35,830 nucleotides of DNA, taken from positions 1-35,830 of the forward strand of contig WGNS01000017.1 in assembly GCA_016124415.1 (NCBI GenBank), read 5' to 3'. The notes beneath the pieces were generated by a model. The model was not told the origin of the DNA, searched no databases, and worked only from the letters and a program-made list of their open reading frames with translations. The DNA comes from Gammaproteobacteria bacterium (lineage in GTDB: Bacteria; Pseudomonadota; Gammaproteobacteria; SZUA-140). This document shows positions 17,238-24,643 of the stretch, in pieces. Within the stretch, counting starts at the first letter, position 1; every line of letters starts with the position of its first letter. The position numbers and the translations under genes are program-made.

Positions 17238-19544
17238 ATGGCGGGTGCGAACGACGGGCTACAGGGCGACTCCGAAAACGGACTTCGGTCCGCCAAACGG
17301 CGCAGGAAGTGGCCATGGGTCGTTCTGCTCCTTCTGCTCGGTTTTTTTGCCGCTTTGCCTTCCGCGATCCGGCTGTCCCTGGTCGAATTTCTGCCGCGCG
17401 CCGGTTTCGATACCGTCGAGGTGGGCGGCGTCGAGTTTAATCCCGCGTTCGGTACTTTCGCGATCCGTAACCTCAAGCTCGTGCGGAACGGCGGCACGGT
17501 CCTATCCGTGGGTGCGGTTGAGCTCGATCTGGCGCTGAAGGCGCTGTTCGACCGCCATATCGATTTCGAGGTCCTGCGACTGAGGGGCGTGAAGTTGACG
17601 TTGCGCACCGAACCGGACGGCGCGGTCGAGGTTGCCGGCATTCCCATCCCGGCGGGCGGGAACGATCAGAGCGCGCCGCCTGCTTCCGGACCGCCGTGGG
17701 GCGTCGGCTGGCAGGGCATCGTCATCGAGGACCTGACCGTTCACCACGTGCAACAGGGCGTCAAGACGGATCTGACGATCGCGAACGCCTCTCTCGATCG
17801 GGCCGCGAGTTGGGCGCCCGACGCCGACAGCGAACTTCAGATCAGCGGCAGGATCGACAACGGCGCCTACAAACTGCATGCCCGCCTGAAACCCTTCTCC
17901 CCGAAGCTTGACGTCGATGCCGATATCGGAATCGACGACCTCGACGGCGGACATTTCGCGGCCCTTGGTCCGAGCGATTTCAAGGGTACGACCGGCCTGC
18001 TCTCGCTTGCCGGCCAATTGCGATTGGCGCTTACCGACAAGGGGCCGAGCGTCGATTTCGACGGCGGGGCCGGTCTCAAACGGTTCGGGATCGGTTTCGG
18101 CGGTTATACGGTGCGCAATGACGGGCTCGATCTGAAGGGACGCTTTGCGCTGACGCCGGCGGACAAAGGCGGCGTGATCACCTGGTCCGGCGACCTCGCC
18201 CTGTCGGGGCTCGCCGTAAAAAACGCATCCGGTCCCTTGCTTGATCTCCCCAAACTCACGGTATCCGGCGCAAGCCAGGCCGCCAACGGCGATATCTCGA
18301 TCGACCGCATCGCGATGAAAGCCCCCCATGCGCGCATCGCGGTGGATCCGAAGGGGCGCGTCAATCTCGTGGCGTCCGAGACCGCGCCTCCCGCGCCCGC
18401 GCCAGAGGCGCCTGCGTCTTCCGCCCAAGCCGCTACCTCTTCGCCGCGAATTCGCGTGAAGCATTTTGAGCTCACCGAGAGCCGGATCGACATCAGCGAC
18501 CAGTCCGTGAAGCCTGTCTATCGCAGTCAGTGGTCCGTCGAGCGGTTCAGGCTCGATAAGCTCGACTCGGGGCGCCCCGATATCGCTTCGGACTGGTCCA
18601 TCAAGGGCCGCATCGGGGCGTTCAGCAAGATCGACGTCCACGGCAAGGTCAAACCGTTTTCCGAGCTTCCCGACGCGAGCGTGCTCGGCACCCTGCGCAG
18701 TCTGCCGCTGCAGACCTTGTCAGGTTACAGCGCCAAGACCATCGGCTATTTCATCGACAGCGGCCAAGCCGACGCCGACATCGACGTCAAGGCCGTCAAG
18801 GGCGAACTCAGCGGCAAGATCGGCATGCGCATCGCGCGTATCGAGGTCAGTCCGGCCGAGCAGGACAAGATCGATCAGCTGACGGCCCAGTTGTCGATGC
18901 CGCTGCCTTCCGCCCTGTCGGTGCTCAAGAACGATGACGACGAGATCACGCTGTCGTTGCCGCTCGCCGGCAATACGTCAGCCCCGGATTTCGGCGTGGC
19001 CCCGCTCATCAACAAGCTGCTCGGCATCGCCCTTAAGCAAGCAGCCGTGGGGTATCTGAGCAATCTCTTGCAGCCGTACGCCACGGTCTTCACGGTCGCC
19101 AAGTTCGCGCTCAACGCCGCCTCCAAGATCTCCCTGGATCCGCTGGTCTTCACCGACGGCAAGGCGGATGTCGAGCCCGATTCGGCGCCCTATGTGGGCA
19201 AGCTCGGCAAGCTGCTCGGCGAACGCCCCGAACTGACGCTCAGGGTTTGCGGGATCGCGACCCAGGGCGATGCTGCGGCTCTGGCCGTGGCCGCCAAGGC
19301 CGCGGCGGAGGAGCAGGAGAAGAAGAAGTCCTCCTCGGGGAAGAAGGCCTCGGTTCAACCAGCACCGGCGGCCGAGCCGGAGATCTCGGAGGATACCCTA
19401 GAACACTTGGCCTCGACGCGCTCCGAATACGTCAAGCGCGTCCTGGTCGAGCAATATAAGATCGACCCGGCCCGGCTCTTCCTTTGCCGGCCGCAGGTCG
19501 ATAACGATCCCCAAGGGCGTTCCAGGGTCGAACTCGCCATATGA
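17238..19544 (+). CDS. DUF748 (AsmA-like) envelope protein
   Basis: A 768-residue protein anchored by one N-terminal helix (about 25-43, WPWVVLLLLLGFFAALPSAI) after a basic KRRRK stop-transfer, the rest periplasmic. The body is the repetitive beta-rich DUF748 arrangement (GVEFNPAFGTFAIRNLKLV, then LRGVKLTLRTEPDGAVEVAG), which resembles AsmA/TamB-type lipid-bridge proteins. An Ala/Pro linker (about 380-395) and a lysine-rich linker (EEQEKKKSSSGKKA) separate modules. The last 40 residues (SEYVKRVLVEQYKIDPARLF) resemble the end of an OmpA-like peptidoglycan-binding domain. Role is presumably outer-membrane homeostasis. ATG 17238 has GAGG six bases upstream. The YihY gene follows after 26 bp. Confidence 0.85.
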   Translation: MAGANDGLQGDSENGLRSAKRRRKWPWVVLLLLLGFFAALPSAIRLSLVEFLPRAGFDTVEVGGVEFNPAFGTFAIRNLKLVRNGGTVLSVGAVELDLALKALFDRHIDFEVLRLRGVKLTLRTEPDGAVEVAGIPIPAGGNDQSAPPASGPPWGVGWQGIVIEDLTVHHVQQGVKTDLTIANASLDRAASWAPDADSELQISGRIDNGAYKLHARLKPFSPKLDVDADIGIDDLDGGHFAALGPSDFKGTTGLLSLAGQLRLALTDKGPSVDFDGGAGLKRFGIGFGGYTVRNDGLDLKGRFALTPADKGGVITWSGDLALSGLAVKNASGPLLDLPKLTVSGASQAANGDISIDRIAMKAPHARIAVDPKGRVNLVASETAPPAPAPEAPASSAQAATSSPRIRVKHFELTESRIDISDQSVKPVYRSQWSVERFRLDKLDSGRPDIASDWSIKGRIGAFSKIDVHGKVKPFSELPDASVLGTLRSLPLQTLSGYSAKTIGYFIDSGQADADIDVKAVKGELSGKIGMRIARIEVSPAEQDKIDQLTAQLSMPLPSALSVLKNDDDEITLSLPLAGNTSAPDFGVAPLINKLLGIALKQAAVGYLSNLLQPYATVFTVAKFALNAASKISLDPLVFTDGKADVEPDSAPYVGKLGKLLGERPELTLRVCGIATQGDAAALAVAAKAAAEEQEKKKSSSGKKASVQPAPAAEPEISEDTLEHLASTRSEYVKRVLVEQYKIDPARLFLCRPQVDNDPQGRSRVELAI

Positions 19545-19570
19545 CGGACGCCGCAGCATGAGGGTGTGGG

Positions 19571-20908
19571 ATGTTGGGAGAGGTTAAGGCGCGAATCGAG
19601 GGCTTCGTCTGGTGCGACGACGATGACGCGCGTCCGGCTTGGGCTCGTCTGCTTGCCTTTATCGCGCGGCTGATCGTCGGTCTGGCGGAGGAGGTGGCCT
19701 CGGGAAGGCTCACGCTCTGGGCCATGAGCCTGGTCTATACGACCCTGCTGTCGCTGGTGCCGCTGCTTGCCTTCAGTTTTTCGGTGCTCAAGGGCTTCGG
19801 CGTCCACAACCAGTTGCTGCCTGCGTTGCAGACCTTGCTCGAACCCCTGGGCGTACGCGGCGCCGAGATCGGCCGCCATATCGTCGGATTCGTCGAACGC
19901 ATGGATGTCGGCGTGCTCGGCGCCATGGGTCTCGGGCTTTTGATCTACACCGTGATCTCGCTGATCGAGAAGATCGAAAAGGCCTTCAACGAGGTCTGGC
20001 ACGTGCGCCAGAGCCGCTCCTTCGTACAGCGTTTCACCGGCTATCTGAGCGTGATCCTGGTCGGGCCCTTATTGGTCTTTTCGGCCCTAGGCGTCACTGC
20101 CAGCCTCATGTCGCAGGAGTTCACGCGCAGCCTGCTCGCGATCGAGCCCCTGGGCACGCTCGTCAACGCGATGATCAAGGCGCTGCCTTTTCTTCTGGTC
20201 GCGACGGCTTTTATCCTGATCTACCTATTGATCCCCAATACGCGGGTCAAGGCCAAGGCCGCCATCATCGGCGGACTTTGCGCCGGCGTGCTCTGGGAAA
20301 CCACCGGTTGGCTGTTCGGCATCTTCATCGTGTCGTCGGGCAGTTATACGGCGATCTACTCGACGTTCGCGATCCTGATCCTGTTCATGCTCTGGCTCTA
20401 TCTAAGCTGGCTGATCCTGTTGCTCGGTGCCAAGGTGGCGTTCTTCATTCAGAACCCGACGGCGCTCGACCGCCATATCGACCTGCCGTTGACCACCTGG
20501 CGACGTCTCGAGCTGGGTTTGCATCTCATGGCCCTGATCGCGAGGAGCCATCTGCGCGGCGGACCGCTGTGGGACATGACCGGCCTGACCGGCGCGAGTT
20601 CGGGGCAGACGGAGTGGGTCGATGAAGTGCTGCACGATTTGTGCGACTCCGGCTTGTTGCGCCGTACCGCCGACGAGCCTTCCTGCTACCTGCCGGGCCG
20701 AGATCTCGAGGCGATTCCGCTCGCCGAGGTCGTCATGGTGTTGACCGGGGGGGAACGCGTGAATCTCGCCAGTGACGACGTCCTCGTCAACGATACCGTC
20801 GACCTGCTGCAGCTCTCGCTCCAGCGCGATCTCGCCGGCAGGAACGTACGGGAGTGGGTCGGCGCCGGCGGGCAGGGAGATCAGGCCGCCGAATCGCCGG
20901 GGCCATAA
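19571..20908 (+). CDS. YihY/BrkB family inner membrane protein
   Basis: A 445-residue membrane protein. YihY signatures include WAMSLVYTTLLSLVPLLAFS and the KIEKAFNEVWHVRQSRSFVQ loop, then the FTGYLSVILVGPLLVF helix and LIPNTRVKAKAAIIGGL. Six membrane helices are expected in residues 30-300. The C-terminal 150 residues are soluble and look like a winged-helix module (WVDEVLHDLCDSGLLRRTAD), present in longer family members. The family was once mislabelled RNase BN; its actual function is unsettled. ATG 19571 lies 26 bp after the DUF748 gene, so the two likely form an envelope operon. Confidence 0.9.
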   Translation: MLGEVKARIEGFVWCDDDDARPAWARLLAFIARLIVGLAEEVASGRLTLWAMSLVYTTLLSLVPLLAFSFSVLKGFGVHNQLLPALQTLLEPLGVRGAEIGRHIVGFVERMDVGVLGAMGLGLLIYTVISLIEKIEKAFNEVWHVRQSRSFVQRFTGYLSVILVGPLLVFSALGVTASLMSQEFTRSLLAIEPLGTLVNAMIKALPFLLVATAFILIYLLIPNTRVKAKAAIIGGLCAGVLWETTGWLFGIFIVSSGSYTAIYSTFAILILFMLWLYLSWLILLLGAKVAFFIQNPTALDRHIDLPLTTWRRLELGLHLMALIARSHLRGGPLWDMTGLTGASSGQTEWVDEVLHDLCDSGLLRRTADEPSCYLPGRDLEAIPLAEVVMVLTGGERVNLASDDVLVNDTVDLLQLSLQRDLAGRNVREWVGAGGQGDQAAESPGP

Positions 20909-20925
20909 CGGACCGCTCAAAACGA

Positions 20926-20950
20926 CTCCGCCCCGTAAAACGGGGCGGAG
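20926..20950. terminator. Strong hairpin between convergent genes
   Basis: CTCCGCCCCGT (20926-20936) and ACGGGGCGGAG (20940-20950) form a perfect 11-bp stem with an AAA loop. On the minus strand TCGTTTTG follows, fitting termination of the B12 operon. On the plus strand there is no T-tract, but it may also stop yihY transcripts. Confidence 0.75.
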
Positions 20951-21003
20951 GATATTGCATGGCGGGAAGGAACGACCGTTTTTCGATCTTCGCTTCCCGT
21001 CGA

Positions 21004-21591
21004 TCAGTGGCTGTGGCGGTGTTCGCCCTGCGTGAGGCTTACCGGGTGCAGGATGACGAAGATCGCGTAGATCACGGCCGCCATCGCGGCGTAAAAGCCC
21101 ATCGAGATCAGGCTGCCCGGAAAGTATTCCACAAAGCGCCCGGCGAAGTCCGCGAGCGTCGCATCGGCGAAACGTCCCGAGAAGAAGTAGAACCCGCCGC
21201 TCGAAAACACTTCGCAGACTGCTGCGCTACCGACGACCGCAACCAGGTAGGCGCCCAGGTCGCTGACGCGGCCGTGCAGATGCTTGCCGAGCCAACGGCC
21301 GCCGAACCAGAGCGAGGCGTAGGCCGGCAGCAGGAAGCCGTAGGCGACCGTGATGCAGAAGTCTCCGCTCGTACTCGTGTTCCAGACGATCATGTCCGTC
21401 AACAGGGCGCCGCCGAGCAGCGCCGCCAGCCACCAGGGGGAGGCCAGCAGCGCGCCCGCGATCAGGAAGAGCGCCCAGGATGCGTCCGGCAGCGCCGTCA
21501 GCGTCGCGATATGCTGCCCACGCGTGGCGCCCATGAGGGCCAGGAAGGCGATACCGATCAGGATCTGGTGGCGTTTGGAAATGGACAACAT
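21004..21591 (-). CDS. btuM: BtuM-like solitary ECF S-component for cobalamin
   Basis: A 195-residue protein of about six membrane helices (for example WALFLIAGALLASPWWLAAL and YFPGSLISMGFYAAMAAVIY), the size and shape of an S-component of energy-coupling-factor vitamin transporters. It follows btuB by 15 bp in a cobalamin-riboswitch operon, and no ECF ATPase or T-component is nearby. BtuM proteins of Gram-negative bacteria are known as solitary S-components that take up B12, with a conserved Cys near position 80 that coordinates cobalt. Here Cys79 lies in SGDFCITVAYGF. A His-rich end (EHRHSH) is unusual. The call rests on context, topology and this Cys; an alignment is needed to confirm. Confidence 0.72.
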   Translation of the reverse strand: MLSISKRHQILIGIAFLALMGATRGQHIATLTALPDASWALFLIAGALLASPWWLAALLGGALLTDMIVWNTSTSGDFCITVAYGFLLPAYASLWFGGRWLGKHLHGRVSDLGAYLVAVVGSAAVCEVFSSGGFYFFSGRFADATLADFAGRFVEYFPGSLISMGFYAAMAAVIYAIFVILHPVSLTQGEHRHSH

Positions 21592-21606
21592 GCAGCGATT
21601 CCCCCT

Positions 21607-23445
21607 TTAGTTCTGCGGTGCGTAGCGTAGCGTGAAGTATACACCACGCCCGGCTTGATTGAAGTAGGCCACGGTTTCGTAAGCCTTGTCGAACACGTTC
21701 TCGACGCTGGCCTGGAGCGTAGTGGCATCGTTGAGCTTCCGTTGCGCGGTCAGGTTGACGATGCCGTAGCCCGCGACCCGGCGCGAATTGGCGACATCGT
21801 CATAGCGTCCGTCCTCGGCCAACAGTTCACCCCCGAAGGTCCAGGGACCGAGATCGTAGCCCAGATTCAGGCGCAGACGGCGGTCGGGACGGCGCGGCAA
21901 GGCCTTGTCGTAGTTGCCGCCGCTTTGCAGGTTCTTGGCATTGAGCAGGTCGAGATGACCTTGCGCGCGCCACTGTCCGATGCCGGCTCCGGCCTCGAGT
22001 TCCAGACCCCGAATCCGCGCCGTGGCGAGATTCTGCGGGATGAAGCTGCTATCGAGCGTGATCAGGTCGCTGACTCTCGTTTCGTACAGATTGGCGCTCC
22101 AGCCCCAAAGCGTATAGCGATCACGGGCGCCGAGCTCGAGGCTGCGGGCCTGCTCGACGCCGAGGTCGGGATTGCTGAAGCCCGGATAGTAGAGCTCGTT
22201 GAAGGTCGGGGCCTTGAAGGCGGTGCCGTAGCTCGCGGTCAGCCGGGGGCCCTTTTCGAGTTGATAGCCCCAGGCCAGGTTGCCCGTCGTATGCCCGCCG
22301 AACTGCTGATTCTCGTCGTGACGCAGGCTGAGACCGACATCGTTGCGGCCGAGCTCGATTTGATAGAGCCCAAACACGGCGTGGTTTTCCCGCTCGGTCA
22401 CGGTGAAGGCCGTATCGCTGTCGACTCCGTCCTTCTGGTAGTCGAGACCGACAGTCAGGTGCTGTTGTTCGGCCAGGGCGATGGCGTCCTGCAGGCTCGC
22501 GCTGTCGCGCGTGCTGTTGAAACGGCTCGCGAAGGCGCCGTCATGCAGGTTGTCGGCCTTGTCCTCGGCGCGACCGACGTTCAGGGAGATGTCTCCCCAC
22601 CGGGCGTCCTCGGGCGTGAAGCGCAAAACGGCGCCGCCGACGAACTGGACCGTGTTGGTCTCGTTGGTGAAGCTGCCGTCGAATTGAGAATCGCCGGCCG
22701 AGCGCAGCACGTTGAATTCGACGCCGAGGCGTTCCGTGGGTTTGAACCCGGCGCGCAAGGCGGCCGCCGTATTCGTGTAGCCGTCGTTGTCCGGCTCGCT
22801 CGCAAAGCAGCCCGCGAAAGCCGCCGCCGATGCCGGGTCGCAGCTGTTGAAGCCGTTGGTGCGTTCGGTGCTCAGGCTCAGATTGAACCAGGCGTTTTCG
22901 TCGCCGCCCTGGAGGCCGGTCTCGACGTCCGCCGTGTCATAGCGGCCCATGCGCACGCTCAGATGGGGGCGCACGGGGCCCGCGCCGCGGCGCGTAAAGA
23001 TCTGGATCACGCCGCCGATGGCCTCGGAGCCGTAGAGGCTCGAACGCGGCCCACGGACGACCTCGATACGGTCGATCAGACCCAGAGGGATATCCTGGAA
23101 GGCCGTCGTGCCCGACGTGACCGAACCGACCTTGATGCCGTCGACCAACACGAGCACCTGATCGGACTCGGCGCCGCGCAGGAACACGGTCGAGACCTTG
23201 CCGGCGCCGCCGGAGTTGGCGATCGCGAGTCCCGGAACCTTGTTCAGGACTTCCTGGAGCGAGCGGCTCTGCTCGGCCTCGATATCGGCGCGTGTGATGA
23301 CCGTGACCGGCGCAAGCGTCTTTTCGATGTTCTCGGCCGTGCGGCTCGAGGTGACGACGATGGTCATGGGGTTGGTTTCGGCGACGACGGCCGGAGACAA
23401 CAGGACAGACCCAACGAGGGGCAAAAGGGTAATGGACTTTTTCAC
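21607..23445 (-). CDS. btuB: TonB-dependent cobalamin receptor BtuB
   Basis: A 612-residue outer membrane receptor. The signal peptide (to about 22) is followed by a TonB box (PMTIVVTSSR, compare DTLVVTA of E. coli BtuB). The plug domain (about 35-150) carries SLQEVLNKVPGLAI, VFLRGAESDQVLVLVDGIKV and IEVVRGPRSSLYGSEAIGGV. A 22-strand barrel ends in VYFTLRYAPQN. GTG 23445 has GGGAG eight bases upstream. The cobalamin riboswitch upstream fixes the substrate as a corrinoid. Confidence 0.93.
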   Translation of the reverse strand: MKKSITLLPLVGSVLLSPAVVAETNPMTIVVTSSRTAENIEKTLAPVTVITRADIEAEQSRSLQEVLNKVPGLAIANSGGAGKVSTVFLRGAESDQVLVLVDGIKVGSVTSGTTAFQDIPLGLIDRIEVVRGPRSSLYGSEAIGGVIQIFTRRGAGPVRPHLSVRMGRYDTADVETGLQGGDENAWFNLSLSTERTNGFNSCDPASAAAFAGCFASEPDNDGYTNTAAALRAGFKPTERLGVEFNVLRSAGDSQFDGSFTNETNTVQFVGGAVLRFTPEDARWGDISLNVGRAEDKADNLHDGAFASRFNSTRDSASLQDAIALAEQQHLTVGLDYQKDGVDSDTAFTVTERENHAVFGLYQIELGRNDVGLSLRHDENQQFGGHTTGNLAWGYQLEKGPRLTASYGTAFKAPTFNELYYPGFSNPDLGVEQARSLELGARDRYTLWGWSANLYETRVSDLITLDSSFIPQNLATARIRGLELEAGAGIGQWRAQGHLDLLNAKNLQSGGNYDKALPRRPDRRLRLNLGYDLGPWTFGGELLAEDGRYDDVANSRRVAGYGIVNLTAQRKLNDATTLQASVENVFDKAYETVAYFNQAGRGVYFTLRYAPQN

Positions 23446-23481
23446 TTAATGTGCTCCCACACGCTCACCCGCGTGCATTAA
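23446..23481 (-). promoter_or_regulatory. btuB: Hairpins around the btuB ribosome site
   Basis: In the minus-strand RNA UUAAUG (23481-23476) pairs with CAUUAA (23451-23446), directly before the GUG start. GCACGC (23476-23471) can pair with GCGUGU (23464-23459), leaving GGGAG (23458-23454) bulged between the helices. This may be the expression platform of the riboswitch, acting on translation. The two helices share base 23476. Confidence 0.35.
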
Positions 23482-23583
23482 ATCAATGTAATGGGCAGAG
23501 TGGGGAGGAAGAAAGGAAGGGACCGGGCAGGCGCGCGACGGTCACAGTCCACGCACCGCCCACCGCAATGCCCGCTGTTCGCC

Positions 23584-23774
23584 GCAGGCCGGTCTCCGGA
23601 CTCACAAGTAGGTTTTTTCAACCTCGGATCGTCCACCTTCCCGCGTATGCACGCAGTGGTGTGTCGGACGGTCTACACTCGTTTACCGTTGCGGGGGCAG
23701 TGTCGGGATTGCTTTATCGAATCAAAATCGAAAAAACGCACCGACTTCCCGTTTCATCCCGTAAGGGACACCTT
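23584..23774 (-). ncRNA. Cobalamin (adenosylcobalamin) riboswitch
   Basis: The minus strand contains the conserved blocks in order: GGGAAGTCGGTG, AATCCCGACACTGCCCCCGC (core at 23700-23688), CCACTG (B12-box core, 23659-23654), GGGAAGG, and GAGTCCGGAGACCGGCCTGC. It lies 138 bases upstream of btuB and would shut down btuB-btuM when B12 is abundant. Edges are set by the first and last conserved blocks. Confidence 0.92.
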
Positions 23775-23785
23775 CAGCGGCGGCC

Positions 23786-23814
23786 ATTATAGGGAGACGG
23801 GAAGCCGGATGCAA
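23786..23814 (-). promoter_or_regulatory. Promoter of the riboswitch-btuB-btuM transcript
   Basis: A perfect TATAAT -10 (23791-23786, minus strand) lies just before the riboswitch, placing the start near 23779. The -35 is poor: TTGCAT (23814-23809) at 17 bp or TTTGCA at 18 bp. Confidence 0.6.
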
Positions 23815-23829
23815 ACGGACATGTCGGAA

Positions 23830-23873
23830 CTCGATCAAGCCGACGACTGCAAGGCGTAAACGGCTTGATCGAG
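23830..23873. repeat. Perfect 13-bp inverted repeat
   Basis: CTCGATCAAGCCG (23830-23842) and CGGCTTGATCGAG (23861-23873) flank an 18-nt loop. A second hairpin, GTCGGC-TGTCTT-GCCGAC (23895-23912), lies between it and the vWA gene stop. Neither is followed by a T-tract on the minus strand. They may terminate the vWA transcript with Rho, or be a regulatory site upstream of the B12 promoter. Confidence 0.5.
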
Positions 23874-23960
23874 CTCCTGGCGATGCCCGGGTGGGTCGGC
23901 TGTCTTGCCGACAAGACCCGCTGGTAGAGGAGCGCGGCGGGAACCGCGTTCCTCAGGCGA

Positions 23961-24632
23961 TCAGCCTTGCAGCAGGCCGTCGACCTTCTCCAGGTCGTTG
24001 ATGACCTTCCAACTGCCGCCGCCCTTGAGGACCTTGCGTTCCCATTGGTCGACTCGGGTCAGGTATTCGCGCGGATCGATGTTGTCGCTGTTGAGCTTGG
24101 TCACGTTCAGCGCCACGACGTGGACGCCGTCGAGCTGCAGCTCGAACTTGCGGATCTGGCCCTTGGCGAGTTCCTCCTTGAGATCGGAGAAGATCAGGAT
24201 GGTCTTGTCGCCCGCGCCGGTCTCCTTGAGCCATTCCACGGCCTGCAGCATGCCGCCGCTGATGTCGGTGTAGGCGCTGCTCTTGGCCGTCTTCACGAAC
24301 TCATCCATGATGCTGCGGAACTTGCGCTTCTGGTTGTTGGCGACCGAAGGGCGTTCGTCGAAGGTCGTGCGCTCGATGATGTCCTTCTCGCTGAAACTGC
24401 CGCTGTCGATCCGGGCCACGGCCAACGAGTCGCCGCTGTCCAGCCGCATGAGCAGGTAGGAGACGATGTTGCTGGCCTTGTCGAGCTGCTGCGTGTACGT
24501 GCCCGAGGTGTCGAGCAGCATGTAGACCGCGCGGGCGCGATTTTCGGGCCCGCCGCAACCCGACAGCAGGGCCATCGGGATCAGGAGACCGAACGCGAGC
24601 ACGCGGCGGTAGTGTTTGAACAGGGTCTTCAT
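23961..24632 (-). CDS. von Willebrand A domain lipoprotein, unknown function
   Basis: A 223-residue predicted lipoprotein: signal peptide with lipobox ALLSGC (Cys26). The vWA fold starts at VYMLLDTSGTY, whose DTSGT (41-45) is a MIDAS metal site of the DxSxS/T type. Later MIDAS elements are plausible: TDISGGM supplies the Thr, and ILIFSDLKEE the Asp. A vWA domain binds a protein partner through a divalent metal. ATG 24632 has GAGG ten bases upstream and starts 11 bp after the stop of the membrane-protein gene, so the two form an operon. The mature protein would face the periplasm. I know no named family for the pair. Confidence 0.75.
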   Translation of the reverse strand: MKTLFKHYRRVLAFGLLIPMALLSGCGGPENRARAVYMLLDTSGTYTQQLDKASNIVSYLLMRLDSGDSLAVARIDSGSFSEKDIIERTTFDERPSVANNQKRKFRSIMDEFVKTAKSSAYTDISGGMLQAVEWLKETGAGDKTILIFSDLKEELAKGQIRKFELQLDGVHVVALNVTKLNSDNIDPREYLTRVDQWERKVLKGGGSWKVINDLEKVDGLLQG

Positions 24633-24643
24633 GGTGCGTGTCC

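Noticed and set aside
21655-23481. Open frame of about 600 codons on the plus strand opposite btuB
   Set aside because: It mirrors a clear BtuB reading frame, has no recognisable domain, and would run against the riboswitch transcript.
23491-23859. Plus-strand open frame over the riboswitch region
   Set aside because: It lies antisense to a conserved cobalamin riboswitch and has no recognisable domain or ribosome site.
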